DNA of 64,000 bases from Prorocentrum cordatum (taxonomy: Eukaryota > Sar > Dinophyceae > Prorocentrales > Prorocentraceae), in assembly GCA_963575745.1 (NCBI GenBank), contig CAUYUJ010014208.1:1-64000 (forward strand), written 5' to 3'. Of the stretch, positions 22,401 to 33,937 are shown one piece after another. Made by a program: the position numbers and the translations under genes. Under the pieces are notes generated by a model, which made no database searches, was not told the DNA's origin, and was given only the letters and a program-made list of their open reading frames with translations. Each line of letters starts with the position of its first letter. Position 1 is the stretch's first letter.

Positions 22401-22410
22401 TGCTTTGTTG
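22239..22410 (+). repeat. (CT)n microsatellite
   Basis: CTCTCT runs interrupted at fairly regular spacing by TTT or TTTAT. In places this gives a ~14 base higher-order unit CTCTCTCTTTTTCT. Confidence 0.92.
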
Positions 22411-24852
22411 CTCCGCCTTCACCTCCGCGCGCGCGCGCCACATGAACGTCTCGTACTTGCGTCTACTTGTTGTCCCGGCGGGGCCTTGCTCCTATGATGT
22501 GCGCGGTGGGCGCGCGAGCATGCTGGCGTGCAAATCTGTGTGCGTGCGCATTTGCAAAGACCCGTGCGACGTGGGGGCAAGGTTTGGCGCCCCCCCGCCG
22601 ACCGATGTGGGGCGGGCTGCCCGCGGGGGTGTGCGGCCAGTCGTCCTACGAACTTGGTAGCGCCCAAAACCCGGAGAGCAAAGGGAACACACACCGGAAA
22701 GCTTTCCTGGCGAGCCCTCGGACGCTCTCGTGGAGCGTTTGTGGGGCTGCCTGGGCGGCCCCCCTGCAGGCTTCTCAAGCGCTGCCAGGAACGCTCCCAC
22801 GCGTGCCTGCACGCATGGACGCTTGCCGGAAGCTCTCCCGGACGGGCTGCGAACCCGGGCGAGGCGCTGCGAGGATCCGGGACCGGCGAAGAGGGGCTGC
22901 TGGCTGCTGGCGGGCACCACCACAGTCCGGCTTCTAATCTAAAACCTTCTAGCTCTGAGAGAGCTCTCTGGAAAAACTGCGCCTGGTTTTTGGGTCCCGG
23001 GGCTTCCCTGGGGTGGAAACTGTTTTTTTTTTTGTTTTTTTTTTTTTTTCGCGTAGGTGTTCTCGGTACCCCGCCCTGCTATCTCCCTCCCTCTCGTGTT
23101 CCGCCGTCCGCGCGCGCATGCCACGGGGATCTATGGCGATTTGTCGGCGAAAATAAGACGGGGCATGGAAGCAAGCAGTCCAGTCTCGTTGAACAGCGTG
23201 GGTTGGGTTGGTCTGCGAATCATCTCACGTGTCCTTCTGGGTATATCGGCGGGGGCAGGTTTTGCGCGAAACAAAGGAAAAGGGCATCTTACGTCGATGT
23301 CGCAAGGCTGATTGCAACATGTAGCAGCGTGACATTTTGCGCCTCGCGTTGTCCACGTGTTGTTGCAGGTGCCTGCTCTTGGAATCGTAAATGCCAGGGT
23401 ATGTGCATCGAGGGTTGAAGTGTGGAGGTGGCTGGCCGCCCGGTGAATGCAAAAAGGTGCCGGCGTGTGGGACCAGGTGGCAGAACCAGGAAAGGAACAT
23501 CAGGGGAACTTTTGCCCTTGATATTTCGCACTGCGGACACCTGCCCTGCCCAACCGCGCCCTTCGGTCCACCGCTACCTTGCACGCCCACTTTGTGTCCA
23601 ACTGCAGTCCAACACGGGGGCGAAACCTTCAGCCTGCTCGCCTCCTGCAGTTGGCACGGGCATGCCTGCGTGGTAAAGCGAAGTTCCTTGCTACGGCCAC
23701 TGGGCGCCTCGCGTGCCAGAGAGGCCACGCGCGCAATCGTGGAGTCATGGCGAGCAGCCTTTGGTGCGGGGCTGATTTCTTGGACTCGTGGCCGGGGGTT
23801 GCGTTTGACCAAAAAGTTTTCGGGCGAAGCTAGGCGGACTTTGTGTAGCCCCCAGAAGCGTCACAATGAGTTGCGAATGTGGGTGGACTGTTTGCAAGCA
23901 TGGCAGAAATGCGCCCGCAGGGGATGGGTGCTTCGACAGAGTGGGGGGGAGGCCAATGGGCGGGGATCTGTCCGAGCCGGCGACCCTCGCGGACCTGGGG
24001 GAGGACGCGTGGCGAATGTACTCGTGTGCCCAGTTTCGTCCGAAGCTTGGCTGGCCTATCCCCCGCTGTCAGGTGAGCAAGCGAGGCAGGGCCTCCAGCA
24101 CGTGGATCACGCGTGCGCTCTCGCAGGGGTCTCAAAAACTTGTGGTCAGCTGACGTCGGGACGAGACTGGGGAGCAACGGTCGTTCCATGCAGTTTCTGC
24201 CGGGCAGGATCGGAAAAACTTACGGCGAGCTGGTCGTTCTCTCATGTTCGCAGAACTCAGGGTTTGCTCGCGGCTTCTCTGAAGAAGGCCAGGGCGTACC
24301 ATCTTCCCAAATTTTGCCCGCGTGCTTCCCTTAGCGTTTTTGCGCTGAACTGCGCACCCGCCTCCTCGAACGCATAGTGTCATTCAGTGTGTTGCGGCCA
24401 AAGGGAAGCAGCCAGAGCCGAGGTGGCCCTCGTGGGCGTGGCTGCAGCAATTGCGACTCTGAGTTTGCAGAACTTCCTCTCAACATGGATTCTGTTTCGT
24501 ATCTGTAGTTCGTCTGTGCCATCGTGCTTTCCGCTCCTTCGTGCCTGGCCCCCGCGTTTTTTGTGCAGCGCACCCTGGCAGCACTAAGGCATGTTTAACT
24601 CGGGGAAATTTTTCCCGAGATCTGCTGCCACGCCTCGCGCGGACTCGCTACTTTTCATCCCGGGGGGGCGGGCGGGCAAATCTTGCCCCGCCGGCGTTGT
24701 ACAATTTGTAACGCATCGAATGTGACCCGCTTCAAGTCACCGGCCAGACGCTTTTTGAAGCGATTGGTTTCGTTGGCGCCGTAGTGGTTCTCCTCATCCT
24801 GTGCGTTTTCCTCTCTTTGAGTGGCGCCGCCCTGACCGCCCGCTGCGGCCCC
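22411..24852. other. unassigned DNA
   Basis: A poly-T stretch with one G interruption lies at about 23022-23049. A plus frame at 23866-24072 (MSCECGWTVCKHGRN) ends at a good-looking donor CAG/GTGAGC (24073), with a possible acceptor GCTCTCGCAG/G ending at 24126. This could be one exon of an unrecognised gene. A plus frame at 23391-24377 overlaps it in another phase. Neither has a known domain. Confidence 0.35.
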
Positions 24853-24853
24853 T

Positions 24854-24857
24854 GGGT

Positions 24858-24913
<56 letters not shown>

Positions 24914-25225
24914 GGCAGCAGCAGAGGCAGCAGCAGAGGCAGCAGCAGAGGCAGCAGCAGAGGCAGCAGCAGAGGCAGCAGCAGAGGCAGCAGCAGAGGC
25001 GGCAGCAGAGGCGGCAGCAGAGGCGGCAGCAGAGGCGGCAGCAGAGGCGGCAGCAGAGGCGGCAGCAGAGGCGGCAGCAGAGGCGGCAGCAGAGGCGGCA
25101 GCAGAGGCGGCAGCAGAGGCGGCAGCAGAGGCGGCAGCAGAGGCGGCAGCAGAGGCGGCAGCAGAGGCGGCAGCAGAGGCGGCAGCCGAGGCGGCAGCAG
25201 AAGTAGCAGAGGCAGAGGCAGAGGT

Positions 25226-25309
<84 letters not shown>
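24854..25309 (+). repeat. compound CAG and 12 bp array
   Basis: (CAG)n at about 24859-24912, then seven 12-base units AGGCAGCAGCAG (24913-24996). Next come seventeen units AGGCGGCAGCAG (24997-25200), one of them with GCCG, then AGGCAGAGGCAGAGGTAGC and (AGC)n to 25309. In one plus frame the array reads as (Ala-Ala-Ala-Glu)n between polyalanine runs, in another as polyglutamine with Arg. Coding status is unknown; the polyglutamine frame has no ATG upstream before a stop. Confidence 0.93.
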
Positions 25310-25310
<1 letters not shown>

Positions 25311-25601
25311 CACGATCGTTCTTACATCAACTGTGTTACGGTTATGCAGCTTGGCGTTCGCGTGTGCCGAGGTATTGCACACCTTGCGCGCGGGGTCGGC
25401 CAAGGTATCTCTTACCATGGCCTGCGCCCTCGGCCCTCTGCAGGTGGCGTGTGGCACGCGTCTCCTTTGCGCATGCTTCTCTTGCCTGATTGGCCCGGGG
25501 GGCCGGGGTGGCCGACAGGCACTGAGGGTGTCAAGAGGAGGCTGTCCTGACCCTCAGGGAATGCATTCATTCGAACTCTCCTTCTCGGGTTGTTCTAGGA
25601 A
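25310..25601. other. unassigned DNA after the CAG array
   Basis: The plus frame of the array stays open to about 25550 without a recognised motif. Confidence 0.35.
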
Positions 25602-26295
25602 CTAGTGGCCTTTAGCAGCAGAAGCAGCAGCAGCCAAAGCACTGCCAAGATGGGCTGCTCCGAACGTCCAAGCCCCTGCCACTTCCTCTCCTGCGCCCGC
25701 CCGCCGGCCCACTGCGGCCCCCGGCGTGCTCACGTCGTCTCCCAAGGCTCGAAGGTTGGGGTGGGGGCGAAGGGCGGGTGAGAAAGAAGTGCCCAGCCAG
25801 GCATCGGCTGCGCGCGACTTGAACCAGCCACTCCTCCGCGCATCGGGCCTGGCCCTCGCCGTGTCGTGGGGCGCTCTCCGGGGAGGCGCGGCGGCGAAGC
25901 TGGGCGCCAGCGCCTCCCGGCGGCGGGCGCCCGCAAACAAGAAACAAAAGAACTCTCCGCAGCCGCGGCTCGCCCCCGTCGCCGTCCAGCGGCACAAGTG
26001 CCCGTCCACCGTGCGCGATTCTCGCGTCTGGCGGATCTCTGCATGACGTGCCTTGTGGGGGCCACCCGCAAGGGCGTCATGGTCCGAGCAGCAACTGCGT
26101 CTACTTCCGCCAGCGTCCTCCGGGGAATTGAGATCGTGTTGCGGCGCTTCTCGGCGCGATGCCGTGTAGCGGGCTAGATCGCGGTGCAGCTGGGGGACCT
26201 TTGAGCGCGTGGCGGCCCCGGCCAAAATCGCAAGCAGAATGACCAACCCAGGTGGCCCGGCAGTCCTGGCCACTAGGCGGCGCTGATGTGCCATG
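25602..26295 (-). CDS. candidate secreted or membrane-anchored hypothetical protein
   Basis: From an ATG at about 26295 the frame starts MAHQRRLVARTAGPPGLVI and LLAILAGAATRS. This is a basic N-terminus followed by a 12-15 residue hydrophobic stretch and small residues, as in a signal peptide or signal anchor. The frame stays open for about 230 codons, but the downstream part is Arg/Ala-rich in GC-rich DNA and other frames are open too. No family recognised. The first ~100 residues are the most protein-like. Confidence 0.3.
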
Positions 26296-26537
26296 CCAGC
26301 GTGGTTGTGCTGAAACGACTTGCTTTCGCTCTCTTGTCCTGCGTGGTCCCGCCTTTGGTGCGCAATCCTGCCTCGCTTCTTGCCGCCCTTAAGCGTCCAT
26401 CTTTGTTCTCTTGCGTGGCGTTCCCTGTTTATCAGCGTGCGCACTCTTGGCCCTCAGTGTTGAAGCGGCGTCCTTTGCTCGCGTTGTGCCTTGTCAGTGG
26501 TCCTTGCGTGAAACTCCGATCGTCTTGCAAAGACTAG

Positions 26538-26744
26538 CCTCGCAGTGGTGATGCGGCCTGGCGCGCGCGCGCGTGCGCGCATGTTATCGCCATGTCCTTC
26601 CTGTGTCTCTGGTTCAATGCGTGCGCAAATCCGTTGAGTGCCATGCGTGCGCACTGGCGCCTCGCAGTGGTGATGCGGCCCAGTGCGTGCCCCGACCCCG
26701 CCTCGCAGGCGTGCCGCCAACCTGCCTCACAACGGTGATGCGGC
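26538..26744 (+). repeat. three dispersed 21-base repeats
   Basis: CCTCGCAGTGGTGATGCGGC occurs at 26538 and 26660, and a diverged copy CCTCACAACGGTGATGCGGC at 26724. Confidence 0.7.
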
Positions 26745-26889
26745 TTGCTCTTTACGGCCCAATGGCTAAATGTCCTGCGGCTTTCTGTCTCCTCGGCCCG
26801 GGTAGCACCCGCGAGGGGGCGCTCCCGTCGCCGTCGTGGCCCCTCGAGGCGCTGGCGCAGCAGCCTCTGGGACAGCAGTGAGGCCAGTA

Positions 26890-27540
26890 TCACCGAGAAC
26901 TACCGAAATTACCTGGTCCCAGCGGCGTCGAGCGCGGAGGCCGCGCCGACGGCCGCGGAGCGCGCGGTCCAGGATCCACTCCAACGCTTCTCGGACCCCC
27001 GCGCCCGAAATCGTGGCCTGGCTGATCGTTTTCTCTCTGAATGTTTCTGGTCTCGAACTTCCTTTGCAGGTTGCGCTGGTCGACAAGCGTGTCCTTGCCG
27101 TGGAGGAAATTCTTGCGGTCCTGTAGCTTGTTTTGTTTGATCGCATGCGGAATGACTTTCCGTGTAATCTGGGCGAGCAGCGCGCGCAAGTCCGAACGGT
27201 TTTCGGCTATTCGGTCGATGGGTGGGGGTACTGTGCTTTCGCACCTTGTCCTGTAATCTGTTGAGATGGTGCGCGCTGTGTTCGACAGCTTGAAAGCTGC
27301 GTCCGCCACTTTCCGCGGCTGCTTTGCCGCTCTGGCCCCGAGGGGCCGCCGAGTCAGGCACTTGCGAGCACCCTGTGGTGAATCGCCAGGCGGCCCCTCT
27401 TTACAAGACACGCCTTCGCGTTGTTTGGTCCTCGTTGTTCCTCTGGCAGATGTCTGTCGGCGGTCAGGACTTCTGTAGTGGATGGGCTGTGGGGATTGCG
27501 CAACGCTCCAGTGCTGGAGAAGTATTGCAGGGTGGCGCAA
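26890..27540 (-). CDS. candidate hypothetical open frame, 216 codons
   Basis: Non-repetitive minus frame with a charged middle part (IDRIAENRSDLRALLAQ, then KQNKLQDRKNFLHGKD) that could be helical or coiled coil. No family recognised. The C-terminal third is Arg/Pro-rich. A plus frame at 27041-27256 is also open, and no ATG context or splice site settles the matter. Confidence 0.25.
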   Translation of the reverse strand: MRHPAILLQHWSVAQSPQPIHYRSPDRRQTSARGTTRTKQREGVSCKEGPPGDSPQGARKCLTRRPLGARAAKQPRKVADAAFKLSNTARTISTDYRTRCESTVPPPIDRIAENRSDLRALLAQITRKVIPHAIKQNKLQDRKNFLHGKDTLVDQRNLQRKFETRNIQRENDQPGHDFGRGGPRSVGVDPGPRAPRPSARPPRSTPLGPGNFGSSR

Positions 27541-28039
27541 CAGGGCGGCGTTGGAGACCCGATCTCTCTCCTTTTCGCCCTCCCTTGCACGCTCAACTTT
27601 GTAGCGCCAGAGGGTTGTTCACTTTTTAGGTAGTGGCGGACCTTCATAGGGCTTTGTATGTGGAACCCCACCTTGCCATGTTTATGACTTCGCCTGGAGC
27701 TGGGGAGCGCGGTGGCGACGAGACTGTACTTGATGAGTCCACGTCGTCGGCTGCGAACTGCATCGCGCTTTGCGGCCAAGTGTAATCTTTTTTTCTCCCT
27801 TGGTGGCGGGACGGTGCAGGGACGTAGGTTCAGCGTCGGCGCACAATGCGCAGCGCAAGTGGCTGGCTGGAGAGGTGTTCACGCCAAATAAATGTCGCCG
27901 GGTACCCCCCCCAAAAAAGAGGTACCGCTATGCAGCGAGCAGCAATCAATGATGTAAACATGATCTGCGCAGCTGTGTACCCGACTGCGTCGAGCAAGAC
28001 TACCAACCCGAGGACGTCGGCCACTTCCAGCAGCAACTC
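27541..28039. other. unassigned DNA
   Basis: No gene or clear repeat recognised. Confidence 0.4.
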
Positions 28040-28610
28040 AAGAAACAACAATGGCACTGCCGGGCACGACGACAGCCTCGCCGACGACTGGGGGCACGAA
28101 CACGAGCCACCACGAGCAAACGCAACACCGACAAACCGCACTGCCACGACCACGGCCACGAAGAACACGCTGACCACTATCGTCACTAATGCCGCGGCCC
28201 GCGCGTGACCAGTGTGCTTGTGACTGACACGAGATACGATGCCAGCTCGAGTGCAGAGACCACTGCAAGTACGACCGCGAGAGCAAACAAACATGAGAAT
28301 CACGGCGGCCGCTACCGCGAGTGACGCGACCTGGGACACCACGACAACAACGAAAACTGCAACGACCCAAGGGAAGCGCGAATTCCACGCGACGAACACA
28401 ACTGCACAACTTCCTTACAACCACGGCCACCACAACCACAACCGCAAACACATGCAACACTGATGCCACGGCCACGAGCAACACAAAGTCCACGACGGCC
28501 GCAACTGGTGCGGACATAGTGGCGACCACGACCACGACTGGTAACGGGGCTTCCACGAACACCACGGTCACTGGGACGGCGCGAGACCGACGGGAGGCGT
28601 GCCTGTCGCG
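28040..28610 (-). repeat. degenerate CCACGACCAC / GTCGTGG tract
   Basis: ACGACCACG-like words recur with divergence. On the minus strand they read GTCGTGGTC, similar in style to the 8270-10250 tract but in the opposite orientation. Minus frames appear Val-rich for this reason. Confidence 0.6.
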
Positions 28611-29080
28611 GCCAAACAGTAATACGGGAAACGAACTTGTAGCCAAAGCGCCAGACAAAGCGCAGGCGCTGACGAGAAAATCGTGCCGTGGTAATAAAAA
28701 GTGACAAGCACCCATTGAGATGCAAGGCAGAAGAAGGATGGACAACCGAATTGGGGCCGGACGCTCAGCCGACATCCCAGGATCACCACCAGCAAGAAAA
28801 TCCAGCAATCGACAATTGTCCTGCTGCGCATTTGCTGCTACGAGCCTTCGTTGTTTTCTGTGTGCTGGCGCCTGCGGCAATGCAGCTGAAGTGGTGCTGG
28901 TCGCCGACGAGCTGGGAACCATTGCGCCGCTAGTTGGGGCAAGGTGCTGCTGCGGCGGGTGAGGTTGCAAGGACCTATCCATTCTGCTAGGAACACCTGT
29001 GCTGCCGGTTGCGCCAATGGTGCGGCGAGCGGTATGGTTGGCCCTGTCGATGACATGGCATCGGTCTGGAAAGGGCAGTG
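28611..29080. other. unassigned DNA
   Basis: Minus frame 28038-29192 is open across this stretch but largely repeat-derived, with no recognised domain. Confidence 0.35.
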
Positions 29081-29200
29081 AACCCAGCGCGACCCTAAGA
29101 GGGGGAACGCTTCCTGTTGTACGGGCGCAACGTGTGGCATTGCTTAGCATATTGTTTGGCATTGTTTGGTATTGCGTGGCACTGCTTGGCATTGCGTGGC
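29081..29200 (+). repeat. decamer GCTTGGCATT array, short copy with leader
   Basis: The leader AGCGCGACCCTAAGAGGGGG plus AACGCTTCCT precedes about six ~10-base units such as TGGCATTGCT. Confidence 0.8.
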
Positions 29201-29214
29201 GGGGCAGAACGAAA

Positions 29215-29480
29215 CCAAGACCAAGGAATCAAACCATTAAGACTGAGGAACCAAGGAACCAATACCAAGGAACCAAGGAACCACGACTAAGGAATCCGAG
29301 GACGGCATTAAGGAACCAAGACCAAGGAACCAAATCCAAATAACCAAGACCAATCAAACCCGAGAAACGCCAATCAACCCTGAGAAACACTACCGCAAGG
29401 AAACAAAGCCAATGATCCCCGAGGAACGCCACTGCAATGGAACAAAATCAAGGAACCCTGGGCAATGTCAAGCAACCTAA
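29215..29480 (+). repeat. AACCAAGACCAAGGAACC minisatellite
   Basis: Short A-rich units AACCAAG and GGAACCAAG recur irregularly. They lie between the two decamer arrays. Confidence 0.8.
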
Positions 29481-29505
29481 ATCAACTCCACTGTAAGAAA
29501 ACATG

Positions 29506-29975
29506 AACCTGGCGCGACCCCAATTCGGGGAACGCTTCCTAAGCGGCGTTGCTTAGAATTGCTTGGCATTGCACTGCTTTGCTTTGCATTGTATTGCATT
29601 GCTTGACATTGTTTGGTGTTGCTTGGCATTGCTTGACAATGCTTAGCATTGCTTGCCATGGCTTGGCATTGCTTTGCATTGCTCGGCGTAGCTTGCTGTT
29701 GCTTTGCATCGCTTGGCATTGCTTGACGTTGCGTGGTATTACTTCGCATTGCTGCATTGCTTGGCGTTACTTGGCATTGTCTTGGCGTTGCTTGGCATTG
29801 CTTGGCATCACTTGGCTTTGCTTGGTGCTGCTTGGCATCACTTGGCTTTGCTTGGCGCTGCTTGGCATTGCTTGGTGCTGCTTGGCGTTGCTTGGCATTG
29901 CTTGGTGTTGCTTTGCGCTGCTTTGATCTGCTTGGCGTTGCTTGGCGTTGCTTGACGTTGCCTGTCATTGCTTGG
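29506..29975 (+). repeat. decamer GCTTGGCATT array, long copy with leader
   Basis: The leader GGCGCGACCCCAATTCGGGG plus AACGCTTCCT is followed by about 40 ten-base units TTGCTTGGCA with variants. A 10-base period gives open frames in several phases. They are not called as genes. Confidence 0.9.
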
Positions 29976-29989
29976 AAACAAAGCCAACA

Positions 29990-30130
29990 ACAAGGCGGGG
30001 AACCCGAGGAACCCAAGGAACCCGCGGAACTTCCGAAACACCGGCAACGCAAGAACACGAAGCACCGGGGGCGGGGAACCTGAGGAACCCGGAGAACCCG
30101 AGGAATCCCTGCGGGAGCGGGCACAGCATA
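29990..30130 (+). repeat. GAACCCGAGGAACCC minisatellite
   Basis: Units GGAACCCGAGGAACCC and GGAACCTGAGG recur from about 29998 to 30110. Confidence 0.7.
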
Positions 30131-31769
30131 CGAGGCGCTGGGGGTGTGGGCCCCGAGGAACCTCCGAAGAACGGGCAAAGTAACAACAGGAGGCACCAAC
30201 CTTCAAACAAGTAAGAACCCCTTAGGCAAACCGAAGTGGGGAAAAGCCAAGGAAGCCAGGGGAACCCGGGTGAACGCCACTGTAACGAAACAAAACCAAG
30301 GTTTCAAAGATACCGCCAACCCGAAAGCAGGATACACAGCTTCCACCGAAAGGCTCAAATCTTCAGACTGCCCCCAAACCGAACATCCACATAATACTTT
30401 CCCCACACCGGCCCAAGCTAAACACCTAGATGCCTCATGCATCGCAGAGGCCCACAACAACCCCGCTTCAGCTCGAACGCTTCCCACGCACCGCGCCAGA
30501 GAACAACCGCCGCTCAACAGCACCACATTGACAACAAACACACGGGAAACAGAAAGCCGTCAAACAATGTGGGGCGGCGGAATGAGCGAATCAAATGAAA
30601 AAACACTCTGACGCTTGCATCCTCCCGTGCGCCGTGGATGTGTCCCACACGGTCCCGGATATTTCAGAGGCAGCCAAGACGGCCTCGGGGACCCTTACGA
30701 AAGCCTCAGACAACCCGCATGCCTCTCACAGCGCTGTGTAAGCACCACACAACCATTCGCCCCACCAGAAAAAAACAGTTGTGGTCTCGCCGTTGGCAGA
30801 TATGCCTGGACTATACACAATGGTTCTGTTGCGCATCGCTCCTGATGCACCGTTCCATTGGATGTCAAACCGCATTTGCCTTCAATTATATCACGAAATC
30901 TGTGGGTTGACCCATTTTGCACGGAACGATCCCCGAATGCTGATACGGAGACGCGGGCGCTCAGGACCCGCAGTGGAGAAACTATCCCGGAACGATCGTA
31001 AACAATACGGATGACAAACTGCGACTGGAACGACTCCTGCAGCACCACGTAATTCTTTGATTCAACTTCCATGTAAACAAGAATGCAAACACAAATATCA
31101 ACCGAATACACTGAACGTGACAACACTTTCGCGTTCTGACACCATACCGCACTTCTAGCAATTTCTCCCATTCCGGTCTCGCAGCTGATGCGCCGACTAA
31201 CAAAAACATCCGAATACGAACAATACCAGCACGAAGCGCGTGCCACGCTTGCCAGCTAGCTTCAATATTACGCTGGCTGGTACTCTATGCCGTATCCCTC
31301 AATCGGAGCCGTCAACCGCTGATACTGAGGCATAAAAGAAAATATAAAGTAATGTTAACGTGGAGTTCAACGGATTGATCATTGCTTCAACCCTGAACCT
31401 GATCATAAGGCTCGGCTCACGCACGAACGGTTCTTGCCCATCATTCACTCCCACTTAGACACAGACGCGGGGAGGGAGGAGTAAGAGGAGTCTCTATGAG
31501 AGGGCGGAATAAGATTTATCTACTTTTCCGCCTGGCTCTCCCAATAGTACAGAGATGCGGTCAGAACGCAAGGGGATAACCTAAACGGTATCCGCCGGGG
31601 GGCTGGGAGTTTGAAACGTGAGACCGCTAGGCGCAACTAGGACGCCGCACAAACCAACCTGCCAACAGCGAGCTGATGCAGCGAGCCATTGCATGGGAGG
31701 AGTGCGAGAAAGCTGGGACGTCCTGGCCTAGTGCGACGCACCAACGGGTGTTAACTACCCGGCCGAGCT
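30131..31769. other. unassigned, more AT-balanced DNA
   Basis: No recognised gene. A 183-codon minus frame (30695-31246) and a 155-codon plus frame (30144-30611) are within the length expected by chance and have no motif. Confidence 0.4.
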
Positions 31770-32219
31770 GTGGATCCGCTTTGTAAAGAAACCGAAGGTC
31801 GAGCCGCGGTGCTGACCATCGGACTTACAAACTTACATGTTCAAGGCTCGTGGCAAAGCTTCCAGGAAGGGTCTAAAACTTGTGCCTCCTGTCCGCCTCG
31901 AGCAGATGCTTGCCTTCAACGCGAGTCAATGCCTATTGCACGAGACCGCGTCAAACGCGAAGCGTGTACAACTTTTGAAACTTCGCCGCCACCTGCTCTG
32001 GACATCGCCAGGGCGCAGCTGCGAGGGGACGGCCCGATGGGGGAGCGGGATGAGGAAGCGGACGGCGAGGACGCGGACCACACTGAGCACGGCAAGCGCG
32101 AGAAACATGAGGGCGAGAGCGGGGAGATCGGGGAGGATAACGAAGATGAGGAGGGCGGGGATGACGGAAATAATGAGGCGGCGGAGGAGAGGGCTGCGAA
32201 TGCCACCCCTCCCACTCCC
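31770..32219 (+). CDS. weak candidate acidic hypothetical segment
   Basis: The plus frame opened at 31770 reads GSWQSFQEGSKTCASCPP, then a long Asp/Glu-rich part. It runs into the following GA-rich repeat, which argues against a real C-terminus. Other frames are open as well. Confidence 0.15.
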
Positions 32220-32345
32220 CACTCGTGCGAGAGGGAGGGAGAGAGAGAGAGAAAGAGACAGGAGGGAGGGAGAGAGAGGCAAAGAAGGACAGAGAGACAG
32301 AGAGAGAGAGAGAGAAAGAAAGACAGAAAAATAACGCGGGAAGGA
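32220..32345 (+). repeat. (GA)n-rich purine tract
   Basis: GAGAGAGA and GAAAGA runs with CAGAG interruptions. Confidence 0.85.
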
Positions 32346-33076
32346 GAGAGAAGCAATACGGAAATATGGAAGCCCGCGCTCGGCTGGCACAACCATAGTC
32401 TTTCGGAGACACGTGCGAACTTCTCGGATCGGCGCTCGATCTTCTTTCTGGCGCCGGAGGCGTCTTCAGGGGGGCCAGCACCGATCCCAGAAGCCCGCGC
32501 TGACCTCCGACAATTTTTGCTCGTGTCGATTTCTTCAATTCTTGGCGGCGCGCCGAGGGGGAAACAAGAGGGAGCGGGCCTTCCCGGAAGGCGGCGGGGC
32601 CTTGGAGAAGACTCAGAAAGCTTCTCAGAAGGCTGTAGGCCTCCCGACTCCTGAGCCTTCTCAGAAGGCCCGCCCCCTCTGCCTTTGAGGGGCAACCATA
32701 GGGTGGGACCAGCTCCGGGGGGAAACGTCGAGCTGGCATCGCTATCGGGCCCCTGTCGACACTCAATCGGCGACGGGGGGTCGATGCCCCCCCCCTGTTC
32801 CCCCCTATCGTTGCCCCTGACTTTGACCTCCCCCCCCCGGGCGCGCCGCCGAGATTCGACCTTCCTTCGTCCCCCTCCCGCTCACCGTCCCCGCGTCGCC
32901 CGCGGGCACGGCGGCTCTATGGACTCTGTGGGGGCGGCCGATGCTGGACCTATCGACAGCCCAGGACCCCCTCGTCCCTGCTGCTGCCGCTGCCTTGCCA
33001 GCGCTCGGACGTCGACTCGCCGTGCATTTTTCGGCTTCGCGCGTTGACTTTTCGTCCAGGATGCTCCTCGATGGTC
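32346..33076. other. unassigned GC-rich DNA with short palindromes
   Basis: Contains two self-complementary words around CCTTCTCAGAAGG (about 32620 and 32669) and several C homopolymers (about 32785 and 32830). No gene recognised. Confidence 0.4.
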
Positions 33077-33142
33077 CTCGCCGAGAAAAAGTGCACACGT
33101 CCGAGCGATCTCGCCGAGAAAAAGTGCACACGTCCGAGCGAT
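33077..33142 (+). repeat. 33 bp tandem duplication
   Basis: CTCGCCGAGAAAAAGTGCAC followed by ACGTCCGAGCGAT is present twice in direct contact. Confidence 0.92.
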
Positions 33143-33461
33143 GCCAAGCTACTCCTCCTGGTCCTCCCCTCTCCCCACCTCCACCCCTCTGGAACTCTGC
33201 GAGGAGAGGTCGTGCTAGGAGAGCCTACCAGAAGCAGACCCCCGGCCTCTCCCTCCTCCTCCTCCTCCTCCTCCTCCGCCTCCTCCTCCTCCGCCTCGTG
33301 CACCTCTCTCCTCCTGGCGGCCGGGGGGAGAGGAGGTCCGAAGGCAGCGGCGGGGGAGTTAAGTCCCTTTGCCCTTCGTTCCCACATGGTACCTAGGGGC
33401 GCCCAGGCTGTGTCGAGATGATAGACTTCATCCCCTAACGGATAGACCACCACGACCCTCC
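33143..33461. other. unassigned DNA with a (CTC)n tract
   Basis: CTCCTC-rich tract at about 33250-33300. Otherwise nothing recognised. Confidence 0.5.
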
Positions 33462-33617
33462 ATGGGAGGTAACTCCTGGGAAGTCTTCGTGAGAACGATG
33501 AAGGGCTACCAGAAGCCTGATCGAAGGATCATTAACCCGGATTGGCCCAAATTAAGGCCTAAGATTGAGCCCTCTCGACCGGATGTGGCGGAATTCGACG
33601 GGACTGTTCTGGATTAG
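33462..33617 (+). CDS. small candidate open frame, 51 codons
   Basis: Starts ATGGGAGGTAAC and ends TTCTGGATTAG. The product begins MGGNSWEVFVRTMKGYQ and contains RIINPDWPKLRP. It is non-repetitive and well balanced, but short and without a recognised family. It may be one exon or chance. Confidence 0.2.
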   Translation: MGGNSWEVFVRTMKGYQKPDRRIINPDWPKLRPKIEPSRPDVAEFDGTVLD

Positions 33618-33867
33618 GCTGGCTTTTGGCTATGGATACACCAAGCGGCGATGCTAAATTAAACCCTCTTAGGAATCATATCCCAACGCCCTCCTTCCCT
33701 CCCTTCCTCTCGCCGTTCCTTCCTCCCTCCCCCCCTCCTGCGGCCTACAAGCGCGATGCTTGAATTCTGGTGACGACGCCACCACACGGCTCCTCTCGCG
33801 CGGAGCTGGCGTGGTCGTCCCAGCGGGGCACCTGGGGGGGGCGAGAGGCAGGCTCTGCAAAACGGCA
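33618..33867. other. unassigned DNA with a CCTCCC tract
   Basis: C/T-rich stretch at about 33685-33745. Nothing else recognised. Confidence 0.4.
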
Positions 33868-33937
33868 CGGTGTGTGTGTGTGTGTGTGTGTGTGTGCCTG
33901 TGTGTGTGTGTGTGTGTGTCTGTGTGTGCGTGTGTGC
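33868..33937 (+). repeat. (GT)n microsatellite, left of inverted-repeat element
   Basis: GT runs with CCTG, TCTG and GCGTG interruptions. They resume on the far side of the element at 34109. Confidence 0.92.

Noticed and set aside
24784-25206. Secreted polyglutamine protein (hydrophobic start followed by poly-Gln)
   Set aside because: There is no ATG: the first codon is GTG directly after a stop, and no convincing acceptor precedes it.
33515-33545. GAAGGATCATTA, as at the 3' end of small-subunit rRNA
   Set aside because: No further rRNA sequence flanks it in either direction.
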